DNA from: [Phialemoniopsis] sp. UDSM-2020
Taxonomy: Eukaryota; Ascomycota; Sordariomycetes; Thyridiales; Thyridiaceae
Assembly: GCA_018873225.1 (NCBI GenBank)
Contig: JAEILZ010000007.1
Span: 3,658,001-3,722,000 of the forward strand
Reading direction: 5' to 3'
DNA length: 64,000 nt
Shown: piece by piece, positions 22,784 to 33,322 of the stretch
Layout: the number at the start of each line of letters is the position of its first letter
Numbering within the stretch: the stretch's first letter is position 1
Translations under genes and position numbers: made by a program
Notes under the pieces: generated by a model
Told to the model about the DNA's origin: nothing
Seen by the model: the letters and a program-made list of their open reading frames with translations, nothing else
Databases searched by the model: none

Positions 22784-24219
22784 TGTAGTCTTCGGCAACC
22801 GGTGGTCGCTTTGAAAGACTACAAATCATCTCACGAGAGTGAAATAACAGAGATCAGGACAAAGCCGAAGAGAGAAAAGAAAAAAGTTGATATAGATGCA
22901 AAAATTGCAAGACATTTCGTCCGTTAGCCCCATTGCGTTCCGAGATCGCGCCGGACGCCTCCAGCATCAACTAACGTCCGAGGTATGGGGCGACATCGAC
23001 TGGCCTGCAAATCTTGCCGGTCATCATCCAAGCCCGCGGCAGATCGCACGACCAAGGGTCCATTTACTCTTCGATGGCTTTCGATAGTCTAGACCGCGTT
23101 CCAATGGCTGTCAGGAACAGTAGCCTATGGGAACACGCCACAGGACAACAAGCTTTGGCTAGAATGGAAGCTAAGCTTGACAACCGCCTAGTTTGGGCAG
23201 ACAGTGACCCAAAAATGGAACTTTTAACCTCGTGTAATCTCACCCACCATGTGCCAACCCTTGAAGAGTTAGCACGCGATAGTGGGCTCCATCGGCGGTC
23301 GTTGACCATCCCTTACTGGGCACCATTCGGACAATCCGCCTGAGCTTGAGCATCATGCAAAGCGCCTATCTGCGCTAATGGAGATGGACTGTGCATAACA
23401 AATGGTTCAGTAGTTTGAAAAGCTGTCCTGATCTTCGAAAAGGTATGCGTTCTACTGGAAAGAAACTCCACCATGTTTAAACTTGTAACGACGAACAGCA
23501 CATTACATTCCAGACGATGAGCTGAGAATTAACGGCCGCATTAAAGTCCCCCACTACCGCAGTGAATCATCAGAGCCAGGACCAGCGATTCCGGGGCATT
23601 TACCGATTGCGTCATGTCCACGCGAAGGGCTGGAGATCAAGATGCGGCTACATTCCAGTCCGCCGCCACGCGTGCGCGCTCACGCACACAGGATCAAACA
23701 AACGACAGACACAGTAGGGTCACATCCGAGGCCGAGGTTCTTCTTAAAACCCCACTCCAAACATAAAGTCATTTAACCTTACATGAACACCATCCATTGC
23801 GCACGCCACGTACACACTAAAAGCGCCACGAATACCGGCTGGCGGCACAAAAGTCATAGTCAAGCGCCTCAAACGACACTCATTTCCACAATGTTCACAC
23901 GAAAAAATTGTCGTATGGCAGTCTTGAGTTTCAAATTCTGACTGAAAATGTCCTCTAAAGGTCTAGGTCTGGGCAACAGACCAAGCACCCAGCTTAGTTG
24001 TCTAGAGGGTATCGAATTCTGCGAATGTACATGTATGCGACCAACTTTCTTCTTTGGTTGGTATGAGAAAAGTGTATCATAAACCTCTCTTTTCGCCCTC
24101 GGTCTTCAAGCCTCGTGTATGAAGAAGCATAGTTATTTGTTGTCTCTGTCAAAACTTCAAGCAAGTCCCTGACGTAGAAGCGAAGTCATCATTGTGTCCA
24201 TCATAGTCTGACCAGGAGC
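22784..24219. other. Gene-free interval
   Basis: About 1.4 kb with no convincing gene. A 109-codon frame at 23014-23343 lacks an ATG in good context and any recognisable motif. A CA/CG-rich stretch lies near 23690 (cacgcgtgcgcgctcacgca). Confidence 0.35.
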
Positions 24220-24672
24220 TTAGTAGCGGTGAGGGCTTGGCTGAGGAATGCGGTACTTGATCGAAGCGACGGGGGTAGTCGGCTGCGGAAGAAAGCCGGA
24301 GGACACAGCGGTGCCCGTGGGGACCAGTTGAACTTTTGGAGGAAGGATGCCAGTGCCGGTCGGCAGTGGCGGCAAAATACCAGTCGGCAGGGGAAGACTG
24401 ATGGACGGCAGTGGTGGGAGACCTCCGGTACCAGTGAGCGGGAGGCTGATAGATGGCAGCGGTGGGAGACCCCCGGTCCCCACTGGAATAGGAAGGCTGG
24501 CCGAGGTGGTCGGCAGTGGGGGAAGTAGGCTGCCGATAGGAGGGAGAACAGTTGTTGGGATCGGAGGCAAAGGCAGGCTGGGTGTCGGCGTGCCTTGGCG
24601 AGCGGCGTTCTGGTTGAGGGGCACAGCAGCCGCCAAGCCGACGTAGAGCGCTGCCGAGATACTGAACTTCAT
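24220..24672 (-). CDS. Secreted proline-rich repeat protein
   Basis: Intronless, 150 aa. A signal peptide (MKFSISAALYVGLAAAVPL) is followed by a Kex2-like spot (NAAR) and then a low-complexity body of Pro, Leu, Thr, Gly and Ser. The core unit GGLPPLPSISLPL occurs twice in tandem (about residues 68-100), with related units ILPPLPTGTG, ILPPKV and LLPPLPTTS around it. There is no Cys. Such Pro/Ser/Thr-rich proteins may be O-glycosylated cell-wall or hydrophilic surface proteins; an apoplastic role is only a guess. A TATAAA on the coding strand about 120 nt upstream supports transcription. Codon use is regular, so I think it is a real gene even though repeats dominate it. Confidence 0.72.
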   Translation of the reverse strand: MKFSISAALYVGLAAAVPLNQNAARQGTPTPSLPLPPIPTTVLPPIGSLLPPLPTTSASLPIPVGTGGLPPLPSISLPLTGTGGLPPLPSISLPLPTGILPPLPTGTGILPPKVQLVPTGTAVSSGFLPQPTTPVASIKYRIPQPSPHRY

Positions 24673-24792
24673 GGTGATGAGTGAGCCTGGTATTGGTGGG
24701 TAATTTCTGAGACCGGTATGCCACTGATGCCTTTGGACCTAGAAGTTGAAGAGGGGACACTCTTTCTTGAACTGATGGAGTGTCCCGGCGGC

Positions 24793-24798
24793 TTTATA
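24793..24798 (-). promoter_or_regulatory. TATA box of the Pro-rich protein gene
   Basis: TATAAA read on the minus strand, about 120 nt before the ATG at 24672. Confidence 0.4.
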
Positions 24799-26972
24799 TC
24801 AAAGTCACTCCTCATTGCTTTGTCGAGAAGATTCCATCTTGGCCTCTGAGAAACATGATAAGTCAAATTATGTTTTTGGTCTCCAAATGAAGATAAATTA
24901 CCAGTGTCTATCCATGCTATCATAACTTGGTCATCGACGTCTTGGCCCGGTTATTCAGACAGGTGAAGAGATGAACCCGGGTAGAACGGGAAGCAGAAAA
25001 ACCGCCTTGGTCTCCTTCGAATCCTCGCAGAGAGGACCGGGGATATGTCCGGCACTCGTCGGGACTTGATTGGCGAGGTATTATCGCGGTCTTAGGGTCC
25101 CACTCGTTCAAAATGCTCCGTCAAGCGTGTGTGAGTTGTGCGAATGCGTGGCAGTGGGTTTAGCCGCCCACAGCATCACGATTTCATTCACGGTTGCGAG
25201 CAAGGCCTTGAATCTCCGCTCCTATGTATCTCTACTACAAAAGATGAGTCTAGCAAACACTTAGACATTGTGCCGTGCTCTTGGCCACGTACTCCACCCA
25301 ACCTTATCACTACCGTCCGGAGGTGAGAAGAGACCAATAGCATCCAAGTACAAGGCACAATCTCTGTTTCTCCTGAATATCATTCTCGCTTCAAAGTGCC
25401 AAGACTCAAAGCGCGCAGCTCCAGATGGCTGGAAAGTCTTGTCCACTTCACACCCAGAGCCTCATTTGCCGGGTCTACTGCAGGGGCAAGGGCGGGACGA
25501 GAAAGCTGCAGGACCCGCTCACGGCAATTTTCGAGGTCAATCACCTGGACTTCTACCGGGGAAATTTGCCGAGTCTCCTCATCGGGTGGGGGTTTGGAGT
25601 CATTACGGCACGAAAGAGGCGTATGTACCTGGATAGCTCTGGCCACAGCGTCTAAACGCGGTTCGCTTCATATCGTGCCATCTCCAAGTGGAGGACGCGG
25701 TGTTGAAATACCTGACTATGGTTATCGAACATGCCTGTACAACAGAAGTATTTGCGGAGTTACTTGTCCCATGCACTCCCCGATTCCCGGATTGTTCTTT
25801 TCGAGTCTGAGTCGATTCAAGGTGAAGATCGGCACAGCAATGCCGGTTATGGTGTCTGCCAAGCCCAGGAGCACTCTACTTCCGTGTTCTTAATCACTGA
25901 ACGGGCATCCGGAATTATTGCTAGCAGCGACCTGGCCAGGTCCATTATGCTCGCCCTCGGCTCTGTGCTCCACGCACCTGGCCACACGTTCCGACATCCC
26001 CGTGGCTCCCGCTAGAATCTTCGATGGCCTCGATCATGGCGACATGCTCGCGTTAATGCGGTCGAGATGCCAAGGTCATGGCGGCTATGAAGTAAGGAAT
26101 GACAAGGGCCATGGCGCCATAGCTTGCTCCTTGCAAGCTGGCCAGCCACATGCGCTTCGTGGATGTCAAGCGTAGGAGGACGCTCCGAGATGAGCCAAGA
26201 TGATCCCATATCTACATCGCCAATATACAAGTGCGCCTCTGTAGGTGTAGATTCAATGTTAACAACTGGTGTCGGCGGGGTTATGGCCGAGAAGTCGGGC
26301 AAGTTGTCTCGAAAGAGACAGCAGATCGCGATCGAGACGTAGCTGAGCATCGAAATGCGCCAGTGTCGATCACGGAACCAAGCGTCGCTGAGCCTCTTCC
26401 GACAGGACGGTTACCATGGATGCTACCGTCTCAATGCCGGTTCTCCACTCATCTATCGGAGGCAGTTTTGAGGCGAAAGCTTTTGTTGGGACGTCGATCT
26501 TGCTGATCTAGGGCTCAATGTATGATCCGGGAATAACAGAGTTTCATGCGCTTTGAGCCAAAATGCCGCCGTGAAAAGCATGCTATATATCCCAGAAGTT
26601 CGCCCTATCCACTGGTTCGGTCGGTCGCCACTTCACGCCCTGATATTCTATTCACTTCATATCAGATCAACGAATCAACGGACTTTTGATAGAGGTAGTC
26701 TCAGCGGACCACGGTCCGTCGCTCTGACCTGCCAAGTCTCGGATGAACACCTTTGTGTGTAGCGATTTCGTCATCAGCACCAATGAAAGTGAATACAGTT
26801 GCATTCAACTCTGTCAATAGTTATATTTCGTCAATGCTACACTCAGCATCATATGGCTCTGTATGCCGTTACATTCCGTTTGTGTATCTCTGCTTTGGTT
26901 CACCGGTATTGCTTCACTGAACAAAGTTTTATGCATGTATAAGATGGTAGAAGAAACAATACAAGGGACCGG

Positions 26973-27076
26973 AATGGAGAAGAAGGAGGAGAAGTAAAAA
27001 GTGAAAGGGGAACAGAAAGAAAAAGGGATAGAAAGAAAACAGTGAAGATGAGAAGACAACGAGGAAAGAAAACGGC

Positions 27077-27107
<31 letters not shown>

Positions 27108-27112
27108 GAAAA
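26973..27112 (+). repeat. Purine-rich tract ending in poly(A)
   Basis: About 140 nt of A/G on the plus strand, ending in A17-GA-rich runs. It is similar in style to the tracts at 15575-15720 and 43038-43196. Confidence 0.8.
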
Positions 27113-27866
27113 CCAACCTGGTGAATTCCAATATAGCAACTTCATTAGTCAATCAGAAGGACTAACTTGTACAAGGAAAATCACCACACGTTTCTCTCAT
27201 ACCATAGCTAGGTAGGTGAACGTTCTCTGAGACAGGGATGTTTACGCGGAACTCTTTAAGCGCCTGGAGAGGTCTTGCCGCCTAGCTCAGCTGTGATTAT
27301 CACATGGATTAAAATAGGGGTTGAATGCAAGCAGGCGCGTCGGAACAGTTGTTCGGCCGAGACGTCTTTTTGGCCCCCAAAGCCTCCTTCATGTGCGAAC
27401 GCATAGAGCGTAGTGCCATGGCTAGTTATGGATCCTTCAGTAAGCTTAATTTCCTATGGCACTCCACTTGGCAGATATCATGCGACGCTCAGCTGTAATC
27501 TTCTACTTCGATGCGCTCTGGAATTGCCGGCTTAAGACGACCTTGAATTGGAAGACCTTGTATGAATCCTCGTTGCCTCAAAAGGTAGGTTCAGATCTTG
27601 TTAAAATACTAGCAGGGCGTGAGAGCCTCAAACTTCTATCCGCGGAAAACAGGACTGGGACCAGCTACCCCTGTTTAGCGGCTGTCAAGCTGACGTGAGC
27701 GCTGAAACCATGCTTCGCCTCGCCCTAGGAGAATTGGGCCGCCTGTTCCTGGGCTTCTGTAACCAGGCTAGAGATCCTTCCGAAATCCTAGTGAACAAAG
27801 CTTCATTTCAAGCTTTGTGAAGGCCGCAAAGGAGTAAAATGAGGTTGCAGGGCAGGGAGTGTACCG

Positions 27867-27874
27867 TATATATA
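27867..27874 (+). promoter_or_regulatory. TATA box of the aspartic protease gene
   Basis: TATATATA about 120 nt upstream of the protease ATG. Confidence 0.45.
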
Positions 27875-27993
27875 GGTGGACTGCGTGGGAAGTTTCTCGT
27901 AGTTCTGTCGATCGGCCTTTAGCACTCGCGGATCTCTGCCTCGAGAGATCGTCCCTTCATTTGTGTCTGGCATTTGTGTTTTCGGTTTCAATT

Positions 27994-30245
27994 ATGGTCG
28001 CTCATTCTGCATACGCGCTTCTTTGCGCCGCCGGCTTCGCTGCCGCGCATGTTATCTCCACGGTTCCGATCCGCCTTCCGCCAGTCCCGGGGAGAGCCGA
28101 CGAAGTTCCCGATCATTTTGGAATGTCACTCAAGAAGACGCAGAAGAGAGTCTACAACGAGTCGGGTTTACAGTCTCGCGATCAGTGGGGTGCGACCATC
28201 AACTCAAAATGGCTCGCGGTCATCGACGTCGGCACGCCACCCCAGACACTCGAGCTGCTGCTAGATCTCGGATCCGATGGCTTTGTCGTTGAATCGGACT
28301 TGCTTCCTCCCGAATGGCAAACGACCAAGTTCCCGATCTACCACCCGGCCAAGTCCACCACTGCCAAGCAACTGGAAGGCTATGACTGGGAGTACTTTTA
28401 CGGCGGAGCGACTCTCAAGGGTGTTGTGTACAATGATGACGTGACCATGGGCGAGAGGACTTGGAAAAACTTCAGTATGGAGATTGTTAATGAGCAACCT
28501 CTCGGTACTCCCGTCGAGTCAGTATCTCCCAACAATGTTTTGCCACTGTATAGCAACCTTTGTTAATGTTCCGTGACTTGAAGGCAGTTCAGCGGTATCC
28601 TAGGCCTCGCAGCCCACTTGATTGCGCCTGTCAACCCCACGCCAGTCCCCAGTTTCCTGGGTGCTATCATGAACCAGCTCAAATCCGCCGTCTTCACTCT
28701 CTGGTTCGACCCAATCGCACAGGAGGGCGATATTGAGTTTGGTGTCATTGACGAGAGCAAGTACACTGGAGAGATTGCTTATGCGCCTTTGTATAATGAG
28801 CATGGAGTGAGTTTTCAAGCCTGACTTGCATCTGTCTAAGACTAAGCACTGACCTAATGACAGACTACGTTCTGGTCGCTCAATATTTCCGGTATTGGAG
28901 CTGCGGACCCAAAGAGTATGCTACCCCTTTTCCCAGATGAAGTACCCAAGCTAACACCATTTCAGCCGGCGCTCTTCTGCACTCCGTCATGAAGCCGTTC
29001 ACTACGATCCTCGATACCGGCAGCGGCCAGTCTATGCTGCCCAACGAGTCTCTCTGGGGCTGGTACGGAGGCATCGAAGGCTCCATCTTCGACGACGGCG
29101 GCGGCTGCTTCGACTACGACTGCTCCGTTGATACCGCCCTGCCAGACCTTGTCCTCTTGTGAGTACAACGCTATCTCATCCCAGACCAAGTTTGGCTCTG
29201 ACCGCATTGACAGCATTGGCGACAAGCCAGTCGTGATTCCCCGCAACGGCTACGGCTACTGGGAGTCCATGAACCCGGCCAACGGCAAGTCGGGTGTCGA
29301 CTACTGCACTGCACATATGAGGCCGAATTGGTTTAATGATGGCGCCAATGTCCTCGGTGCCGACATCCTCGAGGGCCTCTTCGTGGCGCTCGACTGGGGC
29401 AACCAGCGCATCGGCTTCGCCAACTCGACGGCCATGGCCGCCGACAGCCAGTTCCACGTGCCGCAGAAGCCCGGCAAGCCCACCTGCAGCTACAAGAAGT
29501 CCAGCCCGGACGTGAAGCCCGTTATCAACGCTTGCACGGGCGGAGATTTCGGTGGATCTTGCAAGGAGATCACGGTGAACTATCCTGGGTGCACGGTACT
29601 GGATGCGTAAGTATCCCGATGTCCTCACGCTGTTGACCTGATCCATTATAACTTACGCGCGTATGTAGTGGTCTCGCATCAGTCCAGCCCCTGAAGGACT
29701 CCAATCTGCGCTGTACCTTTCACTCGAGCGACGGGTGCGACAGCCCTCTCGCCGACGCCACCGGCCTGACCTACCCGGGCGCGAGCACCCTGAGTCAGAG
29801 CCCTCGTAGCGTATCGTGCATCAGCACAGGCATCGAGCCGAGTGCCAAGGTGGACAGCTCCATGATCACCTGCGGTGAGGGTCAAAGCGACTCGTCGGGA
29901 TGCTTCTTCGACAGTGTGAACCCGTGGAAATGCGGGCTGCTGTACAATCCTCCGTAAGTTCTTACCAAGAACCCGATGAATGATCAAAATGAAGAAGAAT
30001 TGGGAAAGAATGAAAGAGCTAACCCGAAATTGCCAACCAGTGAGCTTTTCAAGTGGAACATGAACTCACTCTGGACTAACATGGAGAACGGTAACAAGGC
30101 CGGCACGTGCTTCTTCTTCCAGGACATGGACTGCTCCAAATCCATCTCGCCAGCTGACGGCGTGGACATGTGTGGGAGTGACAGTTTTGGGGACCATGTC
30201 GATGTCAACTTTGGCAACTATGTTGGCTCGTACATGTGCGTTTAG
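27994..30245 (+). CDS. Secreted pepsin-like aspartic protease with Cys-rich C-terminus
   Basis: Seven exons (27994-28521, 28588-28806, 28864-28915, 28966-29158, 29214-29606, 29669-29953, 30041-30245) give 624 aa; all six joins keep frame. A signal peptide (MVAHSAYALLCAAGFAAA) precedes a propeptide and a pepsin fold: WLAVIDVGTPPQTLEL, first active-site loop LLLDLGSDGF (Asp91), SGILGLAAH, second loop TTILDTGSGQSMLP (Asp283) and FVALDWGNQRIGFA. The first loop reads DLGS, with Leu for the Thr/Ser whose side chain takes part in the fireman's-grip hydrogen bonds; both catalytic Asp residues are present. About 170 extra residues follow the protease fold, rich in Cys pairs (PTCSYKK, CGSDSFG, YMCV) and ending without a GPI signal. 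Proteolytic activity is likely but should be viewed with the altered loop in mind. Confidence 0.87.
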
Positions 30246-30822
30246 ATACCAAAGGTGGTCCTCATCAAGTGGCTGGCAACGCATGAGGGCAGTTTTTGGC
30301 CACTGAAGCTTCATAACAAAGCGTTGCAAGACAAGAACTGGGTTCAAAGATAGACAATTCCATACAAAAACCATCCTTCAGGTTTTGTCACAAGTCATCC
30401 AACATCATTGGCTATCATGAGTCCTACTTATCCAACTTATGAAACCAACCTCTCCACCTGAGTTGATTTGTATCTGACTTGAAAGTGAAGCAAAGGCCAT
30501 TTCTGCAATCGCGGCTAAGACCACTTCATAAGCTGCAAATATCGTCGGTGCCATCCACAGCCTACAGGTCAGGAGCATCATAAAGCATTCGCCGTTTGCG
30601 AGCCACATTTCGTACCGAACCACTTCGCCCCGAACGAACGAGTGAGTCGCGTCAATCCTCTCGTCAACAAGACACGACAGACTTTCAGCTTTCTCTCTCA
30701 CCCGGCACCTGAGGAACTCTCGCCAGAACAAGTCACCTCACCCGATGTATGTATTACCCAGATCTATCTTTGATGCTTCCAATCTGACTGACCAAGTAGC
30801 AGCGCCCGCAGAAACCGTCACC
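30246..30822. other. Intergenic, nothing recognised
   Basis: 3' flank of the protease gene and 5' flank of the small Cys-rich gene. An upstream in-frame ATG at 30745 could extend the next gene by 26 codons, but the codon use of that extension is poorer. Confidence 0.4.
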
Positions 30823-31035
30823 ATGAGCCCCTACGTCGGCCGCTGCGCGCATTCGGTCATCAACCCGCAGTGGCAGACCTGGGAGATGCTATTGCACGGA
30901 AAGAAGAACCCGCACGTCAAATGGATCGACTGCCCATGCGAGGACTTCTGCATGTTGATGCCGGGAGTCTTCCTTATTTGCACGTGCTACCACGCGAGGC
31001 GCAACCACTACGCCAAGCGGCCTGGCAGCGACTGA
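30823..31035 (+). CDS. Small Cys-containing protein
   Basis: A 70-codon frame with strongly G/C-ending codons, unlike the flanking DNA, and a good start context (cgtcaccATGa). The product has six Cys: one early (GRCAHS), a cluster CPCEDFC, and a pair in a hydrophobic stretch (PGVFLICTCYH). It ends basic (HARRNHYAKRPGSD). There is no signal peptide. The hydrophobic LMPGVFLIC segment may be a short membrane anchor or a metal-binding core. I do not recognise a family. The start could instead be the ATG 78 nt upstream, giving 96 aa. Codon bias is the main evidence. Confidence 0.5.
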   Translation: MSPYVGRCAHSVINPQWQTWEMLLHGKKNPHVKWIDCPCEDFCMLMPGVFLICTCYHARRNHYAKRPGSD

Positions 31036-31605
31036 TGGCTGGGTAGGCGAGCATGGCGGTCTATTCCACGAGCGATAAGGGATGCTGCTGAGAGCGATCG
31101 CGTTGGGAGACGGGTCACACATAAAAGCACCTACTGTGCTAGGAAGCGGAATCAAATAGGTAGTACATTCGGTATTTGTCAAGACTTTTTTGCGGAGATT
31201 TATCAGATGGTTCCACTTTTGTAGCAATGCTCATGTCTCGAATTTCTGCCGAGAAGACCACTTCTACTCTTGCAAAAGTCCTTAAAAGTGCTTGTGGTTG
31301 CTAAAATCTGTACGTTGAACTCTTTCTTAACTTTACTAAGGAGGAGTGTCGGCTTTTACATAGTGAAGCTTAGAGAGGCCCCAATGTCAAGTTCATCCAC
31401 TAGTGCTTATCACTGTTAAGCTTGCTCTTATCACTCCAGTCAGGGGTCCCTCCACTAACCAGTCCAGCAATGCGAACCAGCTCCTCGAACTCAGACCCCA
31501 TCAAACTGAACATCGAGAGCAACGGGCCCACCCTTCGAAAATTATGTCCCCTTTCTCACGCTGCTCCTACAAATCTTCCACACTTGGCATGCAGCGTCGA
31601 AGAAT
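31036..31605. other. Intergenic, nothing recognised
   Basis: Promoter side of the acyltransferase gene. No coding signal. Confidence 0.4.
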
Positions 31606-33179
31606 ATGGCTTCGTTTGTGTCGCAATTGCTCGGCTGGGGACCCAGTCGGGTCTCACCACCGATAGACCCGACAGATGAAGTACTTGCATGCCATTTCTG
31701 GGACGACACCAAGATCATCCGCTCGTACACGCCCATGTGGATGTTCCGCTTCAACGATGTGCTCGACCCGGACATGCTGCACGCCGCGCTGGTGGAATTG
31801 TTCGAGATGGACAGCTGGAGGCGTCTCGGCGGCAGGCTGCGGCTGAGGGTAAGTACTTTTCCTCTTACAGAGATGTGCAGACCAGGTATTTGACGATAAA
31901 AAAACAGCCGGATGGCAAGGGAGAAGTACACATCCCGAAACACTTCACGCCGGAGCGGCCCGCCGTCTACTACACCAAGGACCAACACGCCATGCGCATG
32001 CGCGACCACCCGCTGGCCGCCCAGATGCCCATCGCTGGATCCCGCCCGGCGACATTTCCGAGCGCCCGGCAGTTTGCTGACCTCGGCGTCGGCCCCGGTG
32101 CCCCGCGTTGCATTGACGACTTTTTCTACTCGGACGCGCCGCTGTTCGCCCTGCATGTCGTCACCTTCACCGACGGCACCCTCGTCTCGCTGAACCATAG
32201 CCATGCTATGAGTGATATGGGCGGAGTTGCAGCCATCGTCTCGGCATGGAGCCTCGTCCTCGCTGGGCGGAAGGCCGAGGTGCCGCCGTTGGCCGGCTGG
32301 GGCAGCGACCCCATGGCAGCGCTGTACAAGCCCCAAGCGACGGACGAGGTGCCCCTTGAAAGGGCGCACATCGAGTCGAAGCTTCTGACGGGATGGCGTC
32401 TTGCCGTGTTTGGCGTCAGGTTCCTGTGGGACTCGTACTTTGCGACGTACGAGTCGCGCAATCTCTGCATCCCGCGCGCCGCCATCGACGCGCTGATCGC
32501 GCAAGCTCGCAGCGAGATCCCGCAGGCCGTCGACGTCAAGACTGCCGAGAAGCCATTCGTCAGCGAGAACGACGTAGTGGTCGCGCTCATGCAGCACATA
32601 TACTCTCTAGCCCTGCCGGCGGGCTCGAAGCGTACCATCGCCGTGCTCATGGCCGTCGACCCGCGCGACCGCGTCAAGACGGCCTTCCGGCCCGACACGG
32701 CGTACGTGCAAAATGCGCCGTGCGGCATCTACGTCGACTGCGTCGCCGAGGACGCGCAGACGGCAAGCTTGGGCGAGATGGCGCTGCGGTGCAGAAAGGT
32801 CGTCGCGGCGCAGACGAGCGAGGGGCAGATGAAGGCCATGGCGTCCCTGGGCTACGAGCGGATGAAGGCCGATGGGAATCAGCCCATGTTCGGGGACAGC
32901 ACAATGGAGTTCACCTGCATGTCCAATTGGGCCAAGGGGAAGCTTTTGGAGCGGGCTGACTTCTCGTCCGCCGTAGTCAAGGAGGGTGGGGGAGCTACGC
33001 CGGGGAAGCCTGTGTACTATCACTCGCAGAGCATTGAGCCCAAGGGGCCTTTGTCTATGACCGTTTGCGTCATTATGGGCAGGGATCGGAACATGGATTT
33101 ATGGCTATATTGTGACCTTAAGCCTCACGTGTGGTCGCTGCTCATGGACTCCTTGGGCAGAATCGACGTTGACAACTAG
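31606..33179 (+). CDS. BAHD/transferase-family acyltransferase
   Basis: Two exons (31606-31848, 31908-33179) give 504 aa. The family transfers acyl groups from acyl-CoA to hydroxyl or amine groups of secondary metabolites, in the cytosol. The catalytic motif HAMSD (His180-Asp184) sits in LNHSHAMSDMGG; the opening residues have the usual layout (LACHFWDD, then FRFND). The structural DFGWG motif expected in the C-terminal domain is not present; the matching place reads ERADFSSAV. Fungal homologues include trichothecene and other metabolite acetyltransferases, but no backbone synthase (PKS, NRPS, terpene cyclase) lies in this window, so the partner pathway is unknown. The catalytic His is intact, so I expect an active enzyme. 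Confidence 0.87.
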
Positions 33180-33322
33180 ATGTGTTGTTTTTGCGGCTAA
33201 GAAGCCATGTTCAAGTAATCCTAGCGTTCGAGCCCATAGTACCCTATATATCTTATTACTCATGCTGTAGGGAATTGGTGCTAGCCCATGTTTTACTGGC
33301 CCATTCCTTAATGTGCGCAAGA

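Larger units (their letters stand above)
24673..27993. other. Long gene-poor interval, possibly with a decayed gene
   Basis: The longest stretch without a convincing gene in the window (3.3 kb). On the minus strand between about 26400 and 25380 there are several short open segments in shifting frames, such as YGAMALVIPYFIAAMTLASR (around 26110) and VEVQVIDLENCRERVLQLSR (around 25530), broken by stops. They read like fragments of a membrane protein and of a soluble segment, but no family could be named and no intron set rejoins them. No terminal repeats or transposase motifs were seen. Confidence 0.3.

Noticed and set aside
23014..23343. 109-codon plus-strand frame
   Set aside because: No ATG in good context, no motif and mixed codon use.
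25396..25893. 165-codon plus-strand frame in the gene-poor interval
   Set aside because: Arg/Ser-rich composition typical of an antisense or random frame; no start context, motif or splice partner.
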